Part shown: positions 43,401 to 51,974 of the stretch, piece after piece
Numbering within the stretch: position 1 is the stretch's first letter
Layout of the letters: each line of letters starts with the position of its first letter
Source: Deltaproteobacteria bacterium
GTDB lineage: Bacteria > Myxococcota > JADLHZ01
Assembly: GCA_020848545.1 (NCBI GenBank)
Contig: JADLHZ010000125.1
Span: forward strand, 62,001-126,000
Direction of reading: 5' to 3'
Length of the DNA: 64,000 nt
Notes under the pieces: generated by a model
What the model saw: the letters and a program-made list of their open reading frames with translations, nothing else
Told to the model about the DNA's origin: nothing
The model's database searches: none
Translations under genes and position numbers: made by a program

Positions 43401-46400
43401 GAGGTCGTGACGACGACGCGATCGCCGCGCGCGAGCAAGAGCCGGACGAGCTCGACGGCGATCGACCCTGGACCAGCGCCGGTGACGACGGCGGTCTTCG
43501 GGCGCGCGGTGCGGGCGACGCGCGCGCCGGCGATGCGGGCGAACGTGGTCGCCGCTTCGGTGTTGCCTTCGCGTGTGGCGACCGTGCGATACGCTTCGAG
43601 CGCTTTTGCGGCGTCGTCGTCGAGACGGCGGCCGAGCGCGGCGATCTCTTCGTCTTTCAGCGCAGCGCCGGCAAACACCCGCGCCGCCGTCGCCATGACG
43701 TCGCGCTTCACCCACGCCCACGCCGAGGTGAACGCCACGTGCTTCTGGGCGTCGAAGATCGGCTTGATCGCCGCTTCATAGGCCGGGCCGTGCTCCTTGT
43801 CGTAGAGCGCGAGGCGTTCGGCGGCGGCGTCTCTCTCCGGCGCTGTGACCGCCAGCGGCGCGAGCACGTCGACCCCGATCGCGTCGTTCAAGAAGCGTGT
43901 CGTCTGCGCGAGCACGCCGTCGTTGCCGAAGATCTTCGCTTCCAATGCATCGAGCGCCGCCGAATCGATCACCGCCGCGCCGGCAGCCGCACCGCCCGCG
44001 CTCGGCTTCTGAAGCGAGATCGCGAGCTCACGGCCGTACGCCGCGACGACGTCGTCGATCCACGCGAGCGCGCGCGTGCGATCGTTGAGGCCCTTCGCCG
44101 GCACTCCCGCGAGCGGACCGCCGCGTGCAGAGTCGCCGTCGCGGGCGTTGAGCGCGATGCGTGAGAGGATCGCCTGCGTTCGCCCGGCGCCCAGGCCCCA
44201 GGTTTGCGCGAGGTAATCGGTCACGTCTTTCTTCGCGAGCCGCGCGGCGCCGAACGCTTCGGAGACCGCTTGCTCGACCTTGGCGCTGAGGTACTTGCCG
44301 TGACCCGCGTAGCGTGGCGCCCGCGCGGCGACGCCCTTCGCGAGCTCCGACAGCGGCAGCTCGTGGGCGCCGTCGATCGCGCCGATCCCGAACTCGTGGC
44401 CCACATCGGCGAGGACTTGATTGCGCCGCGCCGAGTTGCCGCCGACCAATTCATCGAGCGTCTCGTTGTCGCGAATCTGCGAGGGCGCGAGCTTCGCTTG
44501 CAGTGCCAATTGGGTGAACAAGGCGTCACGCACCGAGTACGGAACGTCGGCGATCCCTGTGGCCGTGCACGGCGTCGTGGCAGCTGGCACGTGGGCGTCG
44601 CTCGTGGCCGGCGTCGTGGGCGTGGCCGGTGCCTTTGCCTCGGCAACCGCCGCCAGTGGCACCGCGATGGCCTTCGGTCCCACGAGCTCCGCGAGCTCGC
44701 CCTCGCTGTTCAATACCCGTGGCTTCCTATCCAGCTGCGCATCGCTCAAGGTGATCAGCGCCATGTTCGCGATCGTCGGCTGCTCCTTCACGCCGATCTC
44801 GACGAACACGTCCACGGCGTCTTCGCCCGTGAACAACACGTCCTGCGTCTGGATCCACTTCACCGGCGACGCAAACTGATACGCGAGCAATTCGATCAAC
44901 AACGTCCGCGCGAGCCGCGCCGGATCCGCTTCCCACTTCTTCCACTCGCCTACGACGCGCGAGAGCACATCCGACTGCGACACGGCCAACACGCGCTCGA
45001 CGAACGCCCGCGACAACGCGAACGGCTCGGCGACCAGGTTCGGAATGTAACGTCCAATCAACCCGTCCGGCCGCACGTCCAGCGGCAACACGCGATCGAG
45101 CGTCGCGCGGAACACCGGCACGCCATCGCGCAGCAACGACGAATGAAACGGGACGTCGATGCCCGGCACGTCGATGTACGCCTTCTCGCGTCCCGTTCCA
45201 CGCCGCGTCGGCTTGCTGAGCGGCGCCAAGGTATCCGCGAGCGCATTCAACGCGCGCACGTCGCCGGTCACCGAGTATTGCCTGCCGCGAATGTTGTAGT
45301 TCACGACCTCGAGCGGCAAGCCGGTCTCACGCCGCACGCGCTCGACAATCGCGAGCGCTTGGTCCTCGGAGAGCCCGGCGTGGTTCGGACGAATGACGCC
45401 CATCGCGTAGGGCGAGGCGCCGTTCACGTCGCGCGCGACGAGGCCGTTCATCGCGAGGCCGCGGTGATAGACGAGCTCGACGACCGCAGGCAGCGGCAGC
45501 GCTTCGCAGATCGCCGCCAACGCGGAGTACTCGCCGACGCTATGGCCGCAAAAGCGCGCATCTTCGACGAACGCGCCGCGCTCTTTGAGCTCCCGCACTT
45601 GCGCCACGGCCATGACGGCCATCGCCACTTGCGTGAACTGGGTCAGAAAGAGCGCGCCCTTCGGATGCGAGAGGCGCACGCCGTCGACCACGATCTCGCG
45701 GGGGTTCGTGCGGACGATCGTGAGGATCGAGAAGCCGAGCCTCTCGCGGCACACCCGATCGGCCTCGTCCCAGGCGCCGCGCGCGGCCGGCGAGCGGTTG
45801 TACGCCTCCATGCCCATGCCGACCGCTTGAATGCCTTGCCCCGGAAACGCGTAGGCCGTCTTCGGCGCCGCGAAGGTCGCTTGCCCGCTGAGCACGAGCA
45901 CGCGCGCACTCTCACGCACGGCATGCACGTCGATCTCGACGATCGGTCCGCCGTCGCGCACGGCGACCTGGCGCACCGACACAGTGAGCGCATCGCCGAG
46001 CTGCACCGGCGCCACGAAGCGCGTCTTCAACGCCGTCAAGCGGCGGCTGTCGCCGTCGGCGGTCAAGCGCACGGCGCGGTGCAACGCCGCCGACGCGGTC
46101 CACATGCCGTGGACGATCGGCGCGTCGAAGCCGGCGTAGGCCGCGACGCCGCGATCCGTGTGCAGCGGATTGTGATCGCCGCTCGCGTGGGCGTAGAGGC
46201 GCATGTCGCTCGGCGCCGTGAGCTCGAGCAGGCCTAGCGGGCGTGCTTCCGGCAACGCGACGTCGCGTGACGGCGCCTGAAGCAGCTTGCAGACTTCCTC
46301 GACCGGGTGCTTTTCGGCGACGGCGTCGGCGAGCAAAATGCGTCCCAAGATCGCAGCGCCGGCGCGTAGGACGCCAGCGGCGAAGAAGCGACCTTCGCGA

Positions 46401-49400
46401 ACGCCCAAGCGCGCGCACTCGACGCTCAAGGTCTCACCGAGCGGCAAGACGCCGTCGACCGACAACCACGCCTGCGCCAACAAGAAGTCGCGCTCGGCGG
46501 AGTCCTTCAAGCCCACGTCCGCCGTGAACGCGGCGTCCTGCACGAGCGCCGGCGCCAAGGCGTTCACGCGCGCGCGCACGAAGAACACGCTCTCGACCGT
46601 CGCGGCCAAGCCATCGCCGCGGAAGATCTCGGCGACGACGCTGATCCGGCGCGCCGCCGCGAGCTCTTCGCGACGTGTGACCTTGGCCGTCACGCGCGTG
46701 GCGTCGCCAGCGACGAGCGGCCACGCCGGGTCGGCCTTCACGCGGTTCTCTTCGTGAACGAGCGCGAGCATGTCCGGCGCTTCGGCGAAGAGCGCGCGAT
46801 AGATCTCCGGCCACGCGAGCGCGAAGCTCATGTTGAGCGGGGGCGTGTCGAGCAGGCCGCGCGAGTCGTCGGCGGTCGCGAGCACGAACGCGGCGATCGC
46901 TTCCTGCGTCAACGCGATCTCTTCGCCGCCCATGATCGCGGCGTAGAACTGCGCTTGCGCAGCGATGTGCGCCGCGCGATCCCAGACGAGGCCGTTCGCC
47001 GACCACGTGAGCGCGAGCGGCAGCCGGTGCTCGCCGCACACGAGGTCGACCGACAAAGCGGCGCCAACGAGCGTCGCTTCGGCCGAGATCGCGCCGTTCG
47101 CTTCCTTCGCGATGACGCCGCTCATGCGTCCCTGCGCGTCGGTGCGCGTCTCGAGGGTGCGACCGGCCCGCGGCGCGAAGAGCGTGCGCATCGGGTTCGG
47201 CACGAGGCGCGCGGCGTCGCCCTTCACGGCGGCGTCCGAGGCGACCAGCGCACGCGCGAGCACGCTGCGCTTGTCGAGATCGTGCGCTTCGGTGGCCGCT
47301 TGCGCGATCGCGCGCTCGAAGCCCGCGAGGATCTCGGCGACGGGCTCGTCGACGCGGCGAATCCCGCGCACGGCTTCCGGCCCCGGGATCGCCAGGACCT
47401 GGTCCGCCGCATAGCGCGCATCGTGCGCCTGCCATAGCGAGTCCGACTTGTACCACTTGCGCACGTCGCTATCGATCGCCGGCACGAAGCACACGGGCTT
47501 GCCGGGCCGCTTGCAGAGCGCGAGGAACACGCGCGCATCTTCCGGGTGGACGAGCGTGTCTGGATAAGTCGCGACGAAGCGCTCGACGAGCGCGCGCGGT
47601 TCATCGAGATCGCGCGCCTCCGCGATCACGGACGCACCAGCGCCGAGCCGCGCCTCCGCCGCCCGCAGCATGTCGGCGAAGCGCGCGCGATACGATACGT
47701 CCGGCCACACGCCGTCTTCGTACGCACCGCCGCGGCCGATCGCCGTCAGCTCCACGAGCCGCGACAAGAGCTGCGCGTAGGTCATCGCCTCGACGTCGCC
47801 GAAGTACGGCTTCGCCGTCATGGCCAGCGCCGCGATGATCTCGTCACGCCGCGCCGCGATCGCTTCCGGCTTGCCGGCGACTTCATCGAGCAGGCGGCCG
47901 GCCTTCGCGGCGGCGTTCTCCATATAATAGATGGCGGCGTCGAGCTGGCTACGACCCGAGGTCACGTCGCCGTCGGCGCTGCCATCGAGCACCCACTGCG
48001 CGGTGCCGGCAGCTTGCGCCAGCGCCTGCTTCACCTGCGGCGACGTCAGCGCTTCTTTGGCCGCCATCAAGCGCGTGCCGAGGAACACGGCGTCGACCGG
48101 CATCTTCGGCAAACCGAAGCGCTCGCTCCACGTCCCGGTGAGATATGCCGTCGCTTGCGCCTCATCGGCGATGCCGCCGCCCACGCAGACGACGAGGTTC
48201 TGACGTTGGCGCAGCGCGGGATAGTGCCGGGCGAGCAAGTCGTCGAGATCTTCCCAGCTGTGATGGCCGCCGGCTTTTCCGCCTTCGATGTGCGCGAACA
48301 CGGTCAGCTCGGGCACGGCGTCGACGATCTGCAACACGTCGGCGATCTGGCGATCGTTTCCGGGCTTGAACGCGTTGAGCCACAAGCCGTGCGCGTGGAG
48401 GTCGCGCAGCAAGGCGACGGCTTCGTCCTTCGGCGGCACGCCGGCGCTCACCGTCACGCCGATCAGCGGATAGCCTTCGTCCCGCAGGCGCTGCACCAAG
48501 CGATCGCCGAAGTGCAGGCGCCAGAGATACGGATCGAGATAGAGCGCGTTGAACACCACGCCTTGGCCCGGCACGAGCGCGCGCGACAGCTCGTTCAAGC
48601 GCCGGCGCAAGATCGCTTCGGTCACTTGTCCGCCGCCCGCGAGCTCGGCGACGTAGCCGGCGTTCGCGGCGGCAGCGACGAGCGGAACCTCGACGGTCGT
48701 CGGCGTCATGCCCGGCACGATCACCGGCGGGCGTGAGGTCGCTTCGGTGAAGCGGTTGACGACGCGCCCGTCTTTGGTGCGCTTCGGCGCGAAGGTCTCG
48801 TAGCGCGCGGGAACGGCAGGCACCTTCGTCGTGTCGAGCGCTTGCTTGCGATCGGCGTCCGCTCCCACGGCGAGGACGAGCGCGCCGCGGCCGCGCATGT
48901 TCGCCATCGTCATCTTCGCCACGGTGTCGCCCGGGCCGAGGTCGAGCACGTAGCCCGCGCCGAGCGTCTGCAGCTCGGCGGCGACGTTCGTCCACTGCAC
49001 GCGATCGACGAGCACGCGCCGGCTGATCCACGTCAGCGGATCGCGCGCGTCGGCCGAGTCGTAGCCGTCGACGAACGCGACCGGGAGCGCGCCGAGATCG
49101 AGCGCGAACCCGGCGGCGCGCGCATCTTCGGCGGCGCGATCGGCGGCGTCGGTGAGCAGCGGCGTGTGAAACGGCGCGCCGACCGGCAAGTACTCGAACG
49201 CGAAGTCAGGCGCGCGGCCGGCGTAGCGACCCGCGCTCTTCTTCTGCTTGCGCGTGTCGCACTCGTTTTGCACAGCGCGACGCAGCCGCTCGAGCGCTTC
49301 CGGCCGGCCGCTCACGACCTTCGACTGCCACGTGTTGTCGAGGGCCACGTAGGCGCCGTCGCTCGCGAGGCGGTCGAGCTCTTCGATCGAAAAGCCGCGC

Positions 49401-50236
49401 ACCGACGCCATCGCGGTCGGCTCGACCCCGGCTTGGCGCGCGAGCTCGGCCGAGATGCGCGCGGGCCCGACGGCTTGGGCGACCCGCAGGCCCATGAAGA
49501 ACACGATCTCGGCATATTGGAGGGCCCGCGCTTCGAGGCCTCCCGTCTTCAGCGTCTCGTTCACGCAGAGCGCCGCGAGCAAGCCTTGGCTGTGCCCGCT
49601 CGTCGCGATCACTTTGTGCCAGAACGCCGGCCGATCGTAGCCGTCGGCCAAGAGCGAAAGGAGCTCCGCCATCTGCGCGGCGAAGATCAGCGGCAGCGAG
49701 ATCTGCGGGCTCGCCAAGTACTCCGCGCGCGGCTTCGCCTTCAGCGTCTTCACCCAGGGCCGAAAGTCGATGCCCTGCATGTACAGCGCTTGCTCGGCCA
49801 ACGGTCGGCCGGCGCGCAAGGTCTCCAAGCGATCCGCGAACGCGTCCAAGAACGACGCCGCGGACGTGCCTGGCTTGTACGCCTTCGCGAGCGTGGTGAG
49901 GTAGTCGCTCGCTTGGCCGCCGAAGACGAGCGCGATCGGGTGCGCTTGCTCGAGCAACGCGGGCACCTTCGGGCCGCTGCTCACGCGCGGAACCGCTGCT
50001 GCGCCAACGACCTTTCCGCCGAGGAAGCCGAGCAGCGCCTCACGCGTGGTGCCGATGCGCTGCGACTCCCAGCCGCTCGGCGCTTCGCCCAAGCGATCGA
50101 GCAAGAGGCGCGCGACGTGATCCGGCGACGCGGCGTGCTCGCGCGCTTCGGGGCGCACGGTGGACCACAGTTGGTGAACGAGGTCGCGGTTATCCGGGCC
50201 GAGGTGGGCGAGGAGGGTGTCGACGGCGTGGCTCAT
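40421..50236 (-). CDS. fas: Type I fatty acid synthase, CMN/fungal-type single chain
   Basis: This 3271-residue megasynthase carries all activities for fatty acid elongation. In order: acetyltransferase (about 95-480, nucleophile in GHSQG near 216); FMN enoyl reductase (about 500-1000, PGMTPTTVE and EGGKAGGHHSWED near 655); hot-dog dehydratase (about 1200-1450, GDHNPLHTD near 1353); malonyl/palmitoyl transferase (about 1460-1850, FPGQGIQAVGMG and GHSVGEY near 1564); ACP after an Ala/Thr/Pro linker (Ser of GGNSARRNQ near 1933); ketoreductase (about 2240-2620, YAECK near 2416); ketosynthase (about 2640-3220, Cys in GACATAA near 2863, His in KHDTST and LTGHSKGG). All active-site motifs look intact. 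There is no terminal phosphopantetheinyl transferase domain; acpS follows. ATG 50236 overlaps the tetR stop. This order differs from polyketide synthases and animal FAS. Confidence 0.95.
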   Translation of the reverse strand: MSHAVDTLLAHLGPDNRDLVHQLWSTVRPEAREHAASPDHVARLLLDRLGEAPSGWESQRIGTTREALLGFLGGKVVGAAAVPRVSSGPKVPALLEQAHPIALVFGGQASDYLTTLAKAYKPGTSAASFLDAFADRLETLRAGRPLAEQALYMQGIDFRPWVKTLKAKPRAEYLASPQISLPLIFAAQMAELLSLLADGYDRPAFWHKVIATSGHSQGLLAALCVNETLKTGGLEARALQYAEIVFFMGLRVAQAVGPARISAELARQAGVEPTAMASVRGFSIEELDRLASDGAYVALDNTWQSKVVSGRPEALERLRRAVQNECDTRKQKKSAGRYAGRAPDFAFEYLPVGAPFHTPLLTDAADRAAEDARAAGFALDLGALPVAFVDGYDSADARDPLTWISRRVLVDRVQWTNVAAELQTLGAGYVLDLGPGDTVAKMTMANMRGRGALVLAVGADADRKQALDTTKVPAVPARYETFAPKRTKDGRVVNRFTEATSRPPVIVPGMTPTTVEVPLVAAAANAGYVAELAGGGQVTEAILRRRLNELSRALVPGQGVVFNALYLDPYLWRLHFGDRLVQRLRDEGYPLIGVTVSAGVPPKDEAVALLRDLHAHGLWLNAFKPGNDRQIADVLQIVDAVPELTVFAHIEGGKAGGHHSWEDLDDLLARHYPALRQRQNLVVCVGGGIADEAQATAYLTGTWSERFGLPKMPVDAVFLGTRLMAAKEALTSPQVKQALAQAAGTAQWVLDGSADGDVTSGRSQLDAAIYYMENAAAKAGRLLDEVAGKPEAIAARRDEIIAALAMTAKPYFGDVEAMTYAQLLSRLVELTAIGRGGAYEDGVWPDVSYRARFADMLRAAEARLGAGASVIAEARDLDEPRALVERFVATYPDTLVHPEDARVFLALCKRPGKPVCFVPAIDSDVRKWYKSDSLWQAHDARYAADQVLAIPGPEAVRGIRRVDEPVAEILAGFERAIAQAATEAHDLDKRSVLARALVASDAAVKGDAARLVPNPMRTLFAPRAGRTLETRTDAQGRMSGVIAKEANGAISAEATLVGAALSVDLVCGEHRLPLALTWSANGLVWDRAAHIAAQAQFYAAIMGGEEIALTQEAIAAFVLATADDSRGLLDTPPLNMSFALAWPEIYRALFAEAPDMLALVHEENRVKADPAWPLVAGDATRVTAKVTRREELAAARRISVVAEIFRGDGLAATVESVFFVRARVNALAPALVQDAAFTADVGLKDSAERDFLLAQAWLSVDGVLPLGETLSVECARLGVREGRFFAAGVLRAGAAILGRILLADAVAEKHPVEEVCKLLQAPSRDVALPEARPLGLLELTAPSDMRLYAHASGDHNPLHTDRGVAAYAGFDAPIVHGMWTASAALHRAVRLTADGDSRRLTALKTRFVAPVQLGDALTVSVRQVAVRDGGPIVEIDVHAVRESARVLVLSGQATFAAPKTAYAFPGQGIQAVGMGMEAYNRSPAARGAWDEADRVCRERLGFSILTIVRTNPREIVVDGVRLSHPKGALFLTQFTQVAMAVMAVAQVRELKERGAFVEDARFCGHSVGEYSALAAICEALPLPAVVELVYHRGLAMNGLVARDVNGASPYAMGVIRPNHAGLSEDQALAIVERVRRETGLPLEVVNYNIRGRQYSVTGDVRALNALADTLAPLSKPTRRGTGREKAYIDVPGIDVPFHSSLLRDGVPVFRATLDRVLPLDVRPDGLIGRYIPNLVAEPFALSRAFVERVLAVSQSDVLSRVVGEWKKWEADPARLARTLLIELLAYQFASPVKWIQTQDVLFTGEDAVDVFVEIGVKEQPTIANMALITLSDAQLDRKPRVLNSEGELAELVGPKAIAVPLAAVAEAKAPATPTTPATSDAHVPAATTPCTATGIADVPYSVRDALFTQLALQAKLAPSQIRDNETLDELVGGNSARRNQVLADVGHEFGIGAIDGAHELPLSELAKGVAARAPRYAGHGKYLSAKVEQAVSEAFGAARLAKKDVTDYLAQTWGLGAGRTQAILSRIALNARDGDSARGGPLAGVPAKGLNDRTRALAWIDDVVAAYGRELAISLQKPSAGGAAAGAAVIDSAALDALEAKIFGNDGVLAQTTRFLNDAIGVDVLAPLAVTAPERDAAAERLALYDKEHGPAYEAAIKPIFDAQKHVAFTSAWAWVKRDVMATAARVFAGAALKDEEIAALGRRLDDDAAKALEAYRTVATREGNTEAATTFARIAGARVARTARPKTAVVTGAGPGSIAVELVRLLLARGDRVVVTTSTYGKERLAFFKRLYQEAAIPGAELHVVPANQGSLSDMDALVKWLFEPRTEAAGAGERRIKEAWLPDVLVPFAAMGEAADVTGIGERSLAVLRVLLVGLERLLGAVAAGYGERAVRDRLCRVVLPLSPNHGTFGGDGVYAECKAALETLVVKHESERARWGRFVSLVGARIGWVRGTGLMEANDVLAQEIEQRAGIRTFSNEEMAAELLPLIDVQDAQARIADLSGGLGNVHDLGAIARDVRERIAETRRLKRRRQELDAELAKRLHKVAAAKAEKPAAKALQTLAAPIPSAHELSALPALDHLDLDRVVAVVGYGEVGPWGSSRTRWSMEKDGKLSLEALAELGWMMGFIKPKDDGLGFVDAESNEPVADAELHARYEAKVMQHAGIRVIEPEITGFDPNGAIALFDVHLDKDFQFPVPTRQMAEEIRAADPEHTRVIVTPEGACSVVRLKGTKVKMPRALRLDRHVAGQIPSGWSAARYGVPQELIAQVDRATLFNLIATVEAFLAAGMEPEEIYSYLHPSRVGSTQSAGLGSMNQLRRMYRDFYMGVPRQNDTLQETLINVISGYVVQSYLGSYGPMSFPVGACATAAVSVSDACDKILGGQADLMVTGGVDDYAIEGNVGFTDMGATAPSDELYAMGIDPAHASRPNDRRRRGFVEAQGAGAMVLCRASLALKMGLPVYGIVAHASSHGDGINLSVPAPGIGVLSAAAECEAHDPQTACDFSGRRSQTIALREKRAALVAIVGEAQADTMLANERRRLAHDFYKADTRISPLRGALATLGLTPDDVAFVSKHDTSTAMNDVGENRLHHWLQEKLGRTEGLPLAVISQKALTGHSKGGAAGWQMNGVLQAMQSGVIPANKSLEDVDPAMAAYSTMAFTDAPIAMPRARMKAALVTSLGFGHIGAIVLLGHPFLFWRMLDADQTAAYRKKLGARMSTATTKLQRVLGGSEAMFKRRTERPFSGKDGTPQHLRHEADVLMNAASKRDEAHYA

Positions 50237-50895
50237 GCGTTCTCCGATTGCGCGATCCCACGAAGGTGACCGACGCGCGCTTGCTGAACGAGGCGTTCGA
50301 GCGTGTTCATGAAGATGCGGATTTGAGTGTTGAAGCCGGCTTCGTCGGGATCGACGAGGTCCTGGCAGACGAGGCCGACGAAGCACGCGAGCATGCTGCC
50401 GGTCAGCGCGCGCAGATCGCTCTCGGCGACGGCGGGCGTGAGCATCGGTCTGAGCAGCGTGGTCAGCGTCTCACGGATGCGGCGATGGAAAGTCGCGAGG
50501 CCGGAGCGGATCTCGGGCTCGCGGCTGACTTGGCCGAGAAAGTCCATCCACACGGGGAGCAGGCGGCGTTGCTTCTTCGCCTCGTTGCCGAGCGCTTGGG
50601 TCATGGCGGTGAATGGGTTCGGGCTGGCGAGCGCGTCGCGAAACTGCAGCGCGAGCTCGTTCTCGACCAGGCTCGCCCAGTGGTCCAAGATGTCGAGGAA
50701 GACGGCCTGCTTCGTCTCGTAGTGCCAGTAGTAGCTGCCCTTCGAGATCTTGGCGGCGCGGCAGACGTCGTCGACGCTGGTACGGTGGTAGCCGTTGCGG
50801 GCGAAGCAGCGATACGCCGCGTTTCTGATGATCGCTCGCTTTTCCAGCATGCGATCGCTCGCCTTGTCCGGCGCGGCGCTTTCCGTTTCCAACAT
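50233..50895 (-). CDS. TetR-family regulator, probable FasR-like controller of fas
   Basis: This 220-residue TetR/AcrR regulator has a helix-turn-helix at about 17-65, with TSVDDVCRAAKISKGSYYWHY as the recognition region, and an all-helical ligand-binding domain. GGAGG (plus-strand CCTCC 50903-50907) eight bases before ATG 50895 decides the start. Its TGA overlaps the fas ATG as ATGA, so it leads a tetR-fas-acpS operon. In Corynebacterium and Mycobacterium a TetR-type protein, FasR, senses long-chain acyl-CoA and controls fas; a similar role here is inference from synteny. A palindrome over its own promoter suggests autoregulation. Confidence 0.9.
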   Translation of the reverse strand: MLETESAAPDKASDRMLEKRAIIRNAAYRCFARNGYHRTSVDDVCRAAKISKGSYYWHYETKQAVFLDILDHWASLVENELALQFRDALASPNPFTAMTQALGNEAKKQRRLLPVWMDFLGQVSREPEIRSGLATFHRRIRETLTTLLRPMLTPAVAESDLRALTGSMLACFVGLVCQDLVDPDEAGFNTQIRIFMNTLERLVQQARVGHLRGIAQSENA

Positions 50896-50930
50896 TTGTC
50901 TGCCTCCGACCCCTCTTCGAGCGAGGCGCG

Positions 50931-50959
50931 GGCGTAGACTGACTGGTCGGTCTAGTCAA
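50931..50959 (-). promoter_or_regulatory. Promoter and candidate TetR operator of the fas operon
   Basis: On the minus strand TTGACT (plus-strand AGTCAA, 50954-50959) is a good -35, and TACGCC (50931-50936) a weak -10 after 17 bp. The spacer holds an imperfect palindrome, GACTGACT next to GGTCGGTC (50937-50952, six of eight positions symmetric), and TGACT and AGTCA flank it (50940-50944 and 50954-50958). TetR-type operators are commonly palindromes of this size placed between -35 and -10, so binding by the adjacent regulator is likely but unproven. Confidence 0.55.
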
Positions 50960-51028
50960 CTGAGCCCGCGGGTCGGATGACGGCGCTATGAAAATGACGT
51001 TCATGGCGATCGCGGCTACGTTCGGCGG

Positions 51029-51241
51029 ATGGAAAAGCGCCCGTTCTGGCATCCGCTCCCGCTGTGGCTCGTGTTCGTTCTCTTCTTGATCGCCGTCATC
51101 GTGGGGAACCTGATCGTCGTCGGGCTCCGCGAAGGGGCCGGCCTCAAGATGATCCCGAGCTGGGTCGGCGGCGGCCTCGGCGGGATGCTCGGGGTGATGT
51201 TGGTGAGCTTCGTCGCGAAGCGGAAGAATCAGGGTCCGTAG
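51029..51241 (+). CDS. Small two-helix membrane protein
   Basis: This 70-residue protein has two hydrophobic helices (about 12-33 and 43-62) joined by a short polar loop, and a basic C-terminus (AKRKNQGP), so both ends are probably cytoplasmic. It is transcribed divergently from tetR with a 133-bp shared intergenic region containing the tetR palindrome, so it could belong to the same regulatory circuit. No family recognised. Confidence 0.55.
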   Translation: MEKRPFWHPLPLWLVFVLFLIAVIVGNLIVVGLREGAGLKMIPSWVGGGLGGMLGVMLVSFVAKRKNQGP

Positions 51242-51303
51242 CGGCAGGAGCGTTCGCTCCTTGCGAGGATGAGTCGGGTCGGCGAAGATCTGGTGTGCCT
51301 GGA

Positions 51304-51970
51304 ATGCGCTCTCTATCTGCTGTAGGAGTCTTGCTATTCAACTCGTGCCTCTTGGGTGGCACGACTATCCGGGAGACGTTTTCCGAAGCAGGCGATTCGA
51401 CGGTCTCCGACGAGGAACAAGCCGAACCGGACTCGATCGACAAACCAGCTCGCGTCCCACCTCAACTCAGGTTCGCCAGCCCGATTGTTTTCGTGGAAGG
51501 AGAGTACGGTTCGTCGGCACCTCCGACGAACGAGGGTGGCGCGTTCGAGCAGTGCGCTAGCGACGCGACCACTCCATTGCCCACGGGGCTTCAGGTTGAT
51601 TCGACGTGCGTAGTTAGTGGGACATCCGAGCGTTGTCGCGCTCCGCGCGCTCTGGTCGACTACGGCCGGGATATGGGTTTCGCTTCCTTTCTCTGCTTCG
51701 TACCAGGAGAAGATCCCCGGCGGTCTTCTGCGTGTTGCCGCTGGCCCAGCTCTCGATATCTTGGCCAATTCGATGCTCACAGAGACCGCGCGCGTGCGTG
51801 ACGTTTACTACTCCATCGGATTCGCGGGGGGAGTCGCATACGTCGTTGCAGCCGGGCCAGGTGGGTGTTTGATTCAACTGAGCTACCGCGTCACCGCTTA
51901 CGCGGTAGATGGCATTCCATCAGTCTCGCATGCTGGCACCATGGGTTTGGGCTACGCGCTGTATCTTTGA
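51304..51970 (+). pseudogene. Probable frameshifted lipoprotein gene
   Basis: One frame starts at ATG 51304 with a lipoprotein-like signal peptide (lipobox FNSC) and a plausible acidic mature region up to about 51610. From about 51620 the sensible coding continues in a different frame and ends at the stop at 51970, with protein-like strands such as GGLLRVAAGPALDILANSML and VYYSIGFAGGVAYVV. The first frame beyond this point degenerates into Arg/Ser-rich sequence and stops at 51801. A single-base shift between about 51600 and 51690 would join them. Base use here is less GC-biased at third positions than in neighbours, hinting at decay or foreign origin. A sequencing error is the alternative. 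Confidence 0.5.
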
Positions 51971-51974
51971 GACG

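Noticed and set aside
40421-50236. Polyketide synthase or animal-type FAS interpretation
   Set aside because: The order begins with AT and an FMN-type ER and ends with KR-KS, and the ER carries PGMTPTT and EGGKAGGHHSW motifs of FAS-I; PKS and animal FAS begin with KS.
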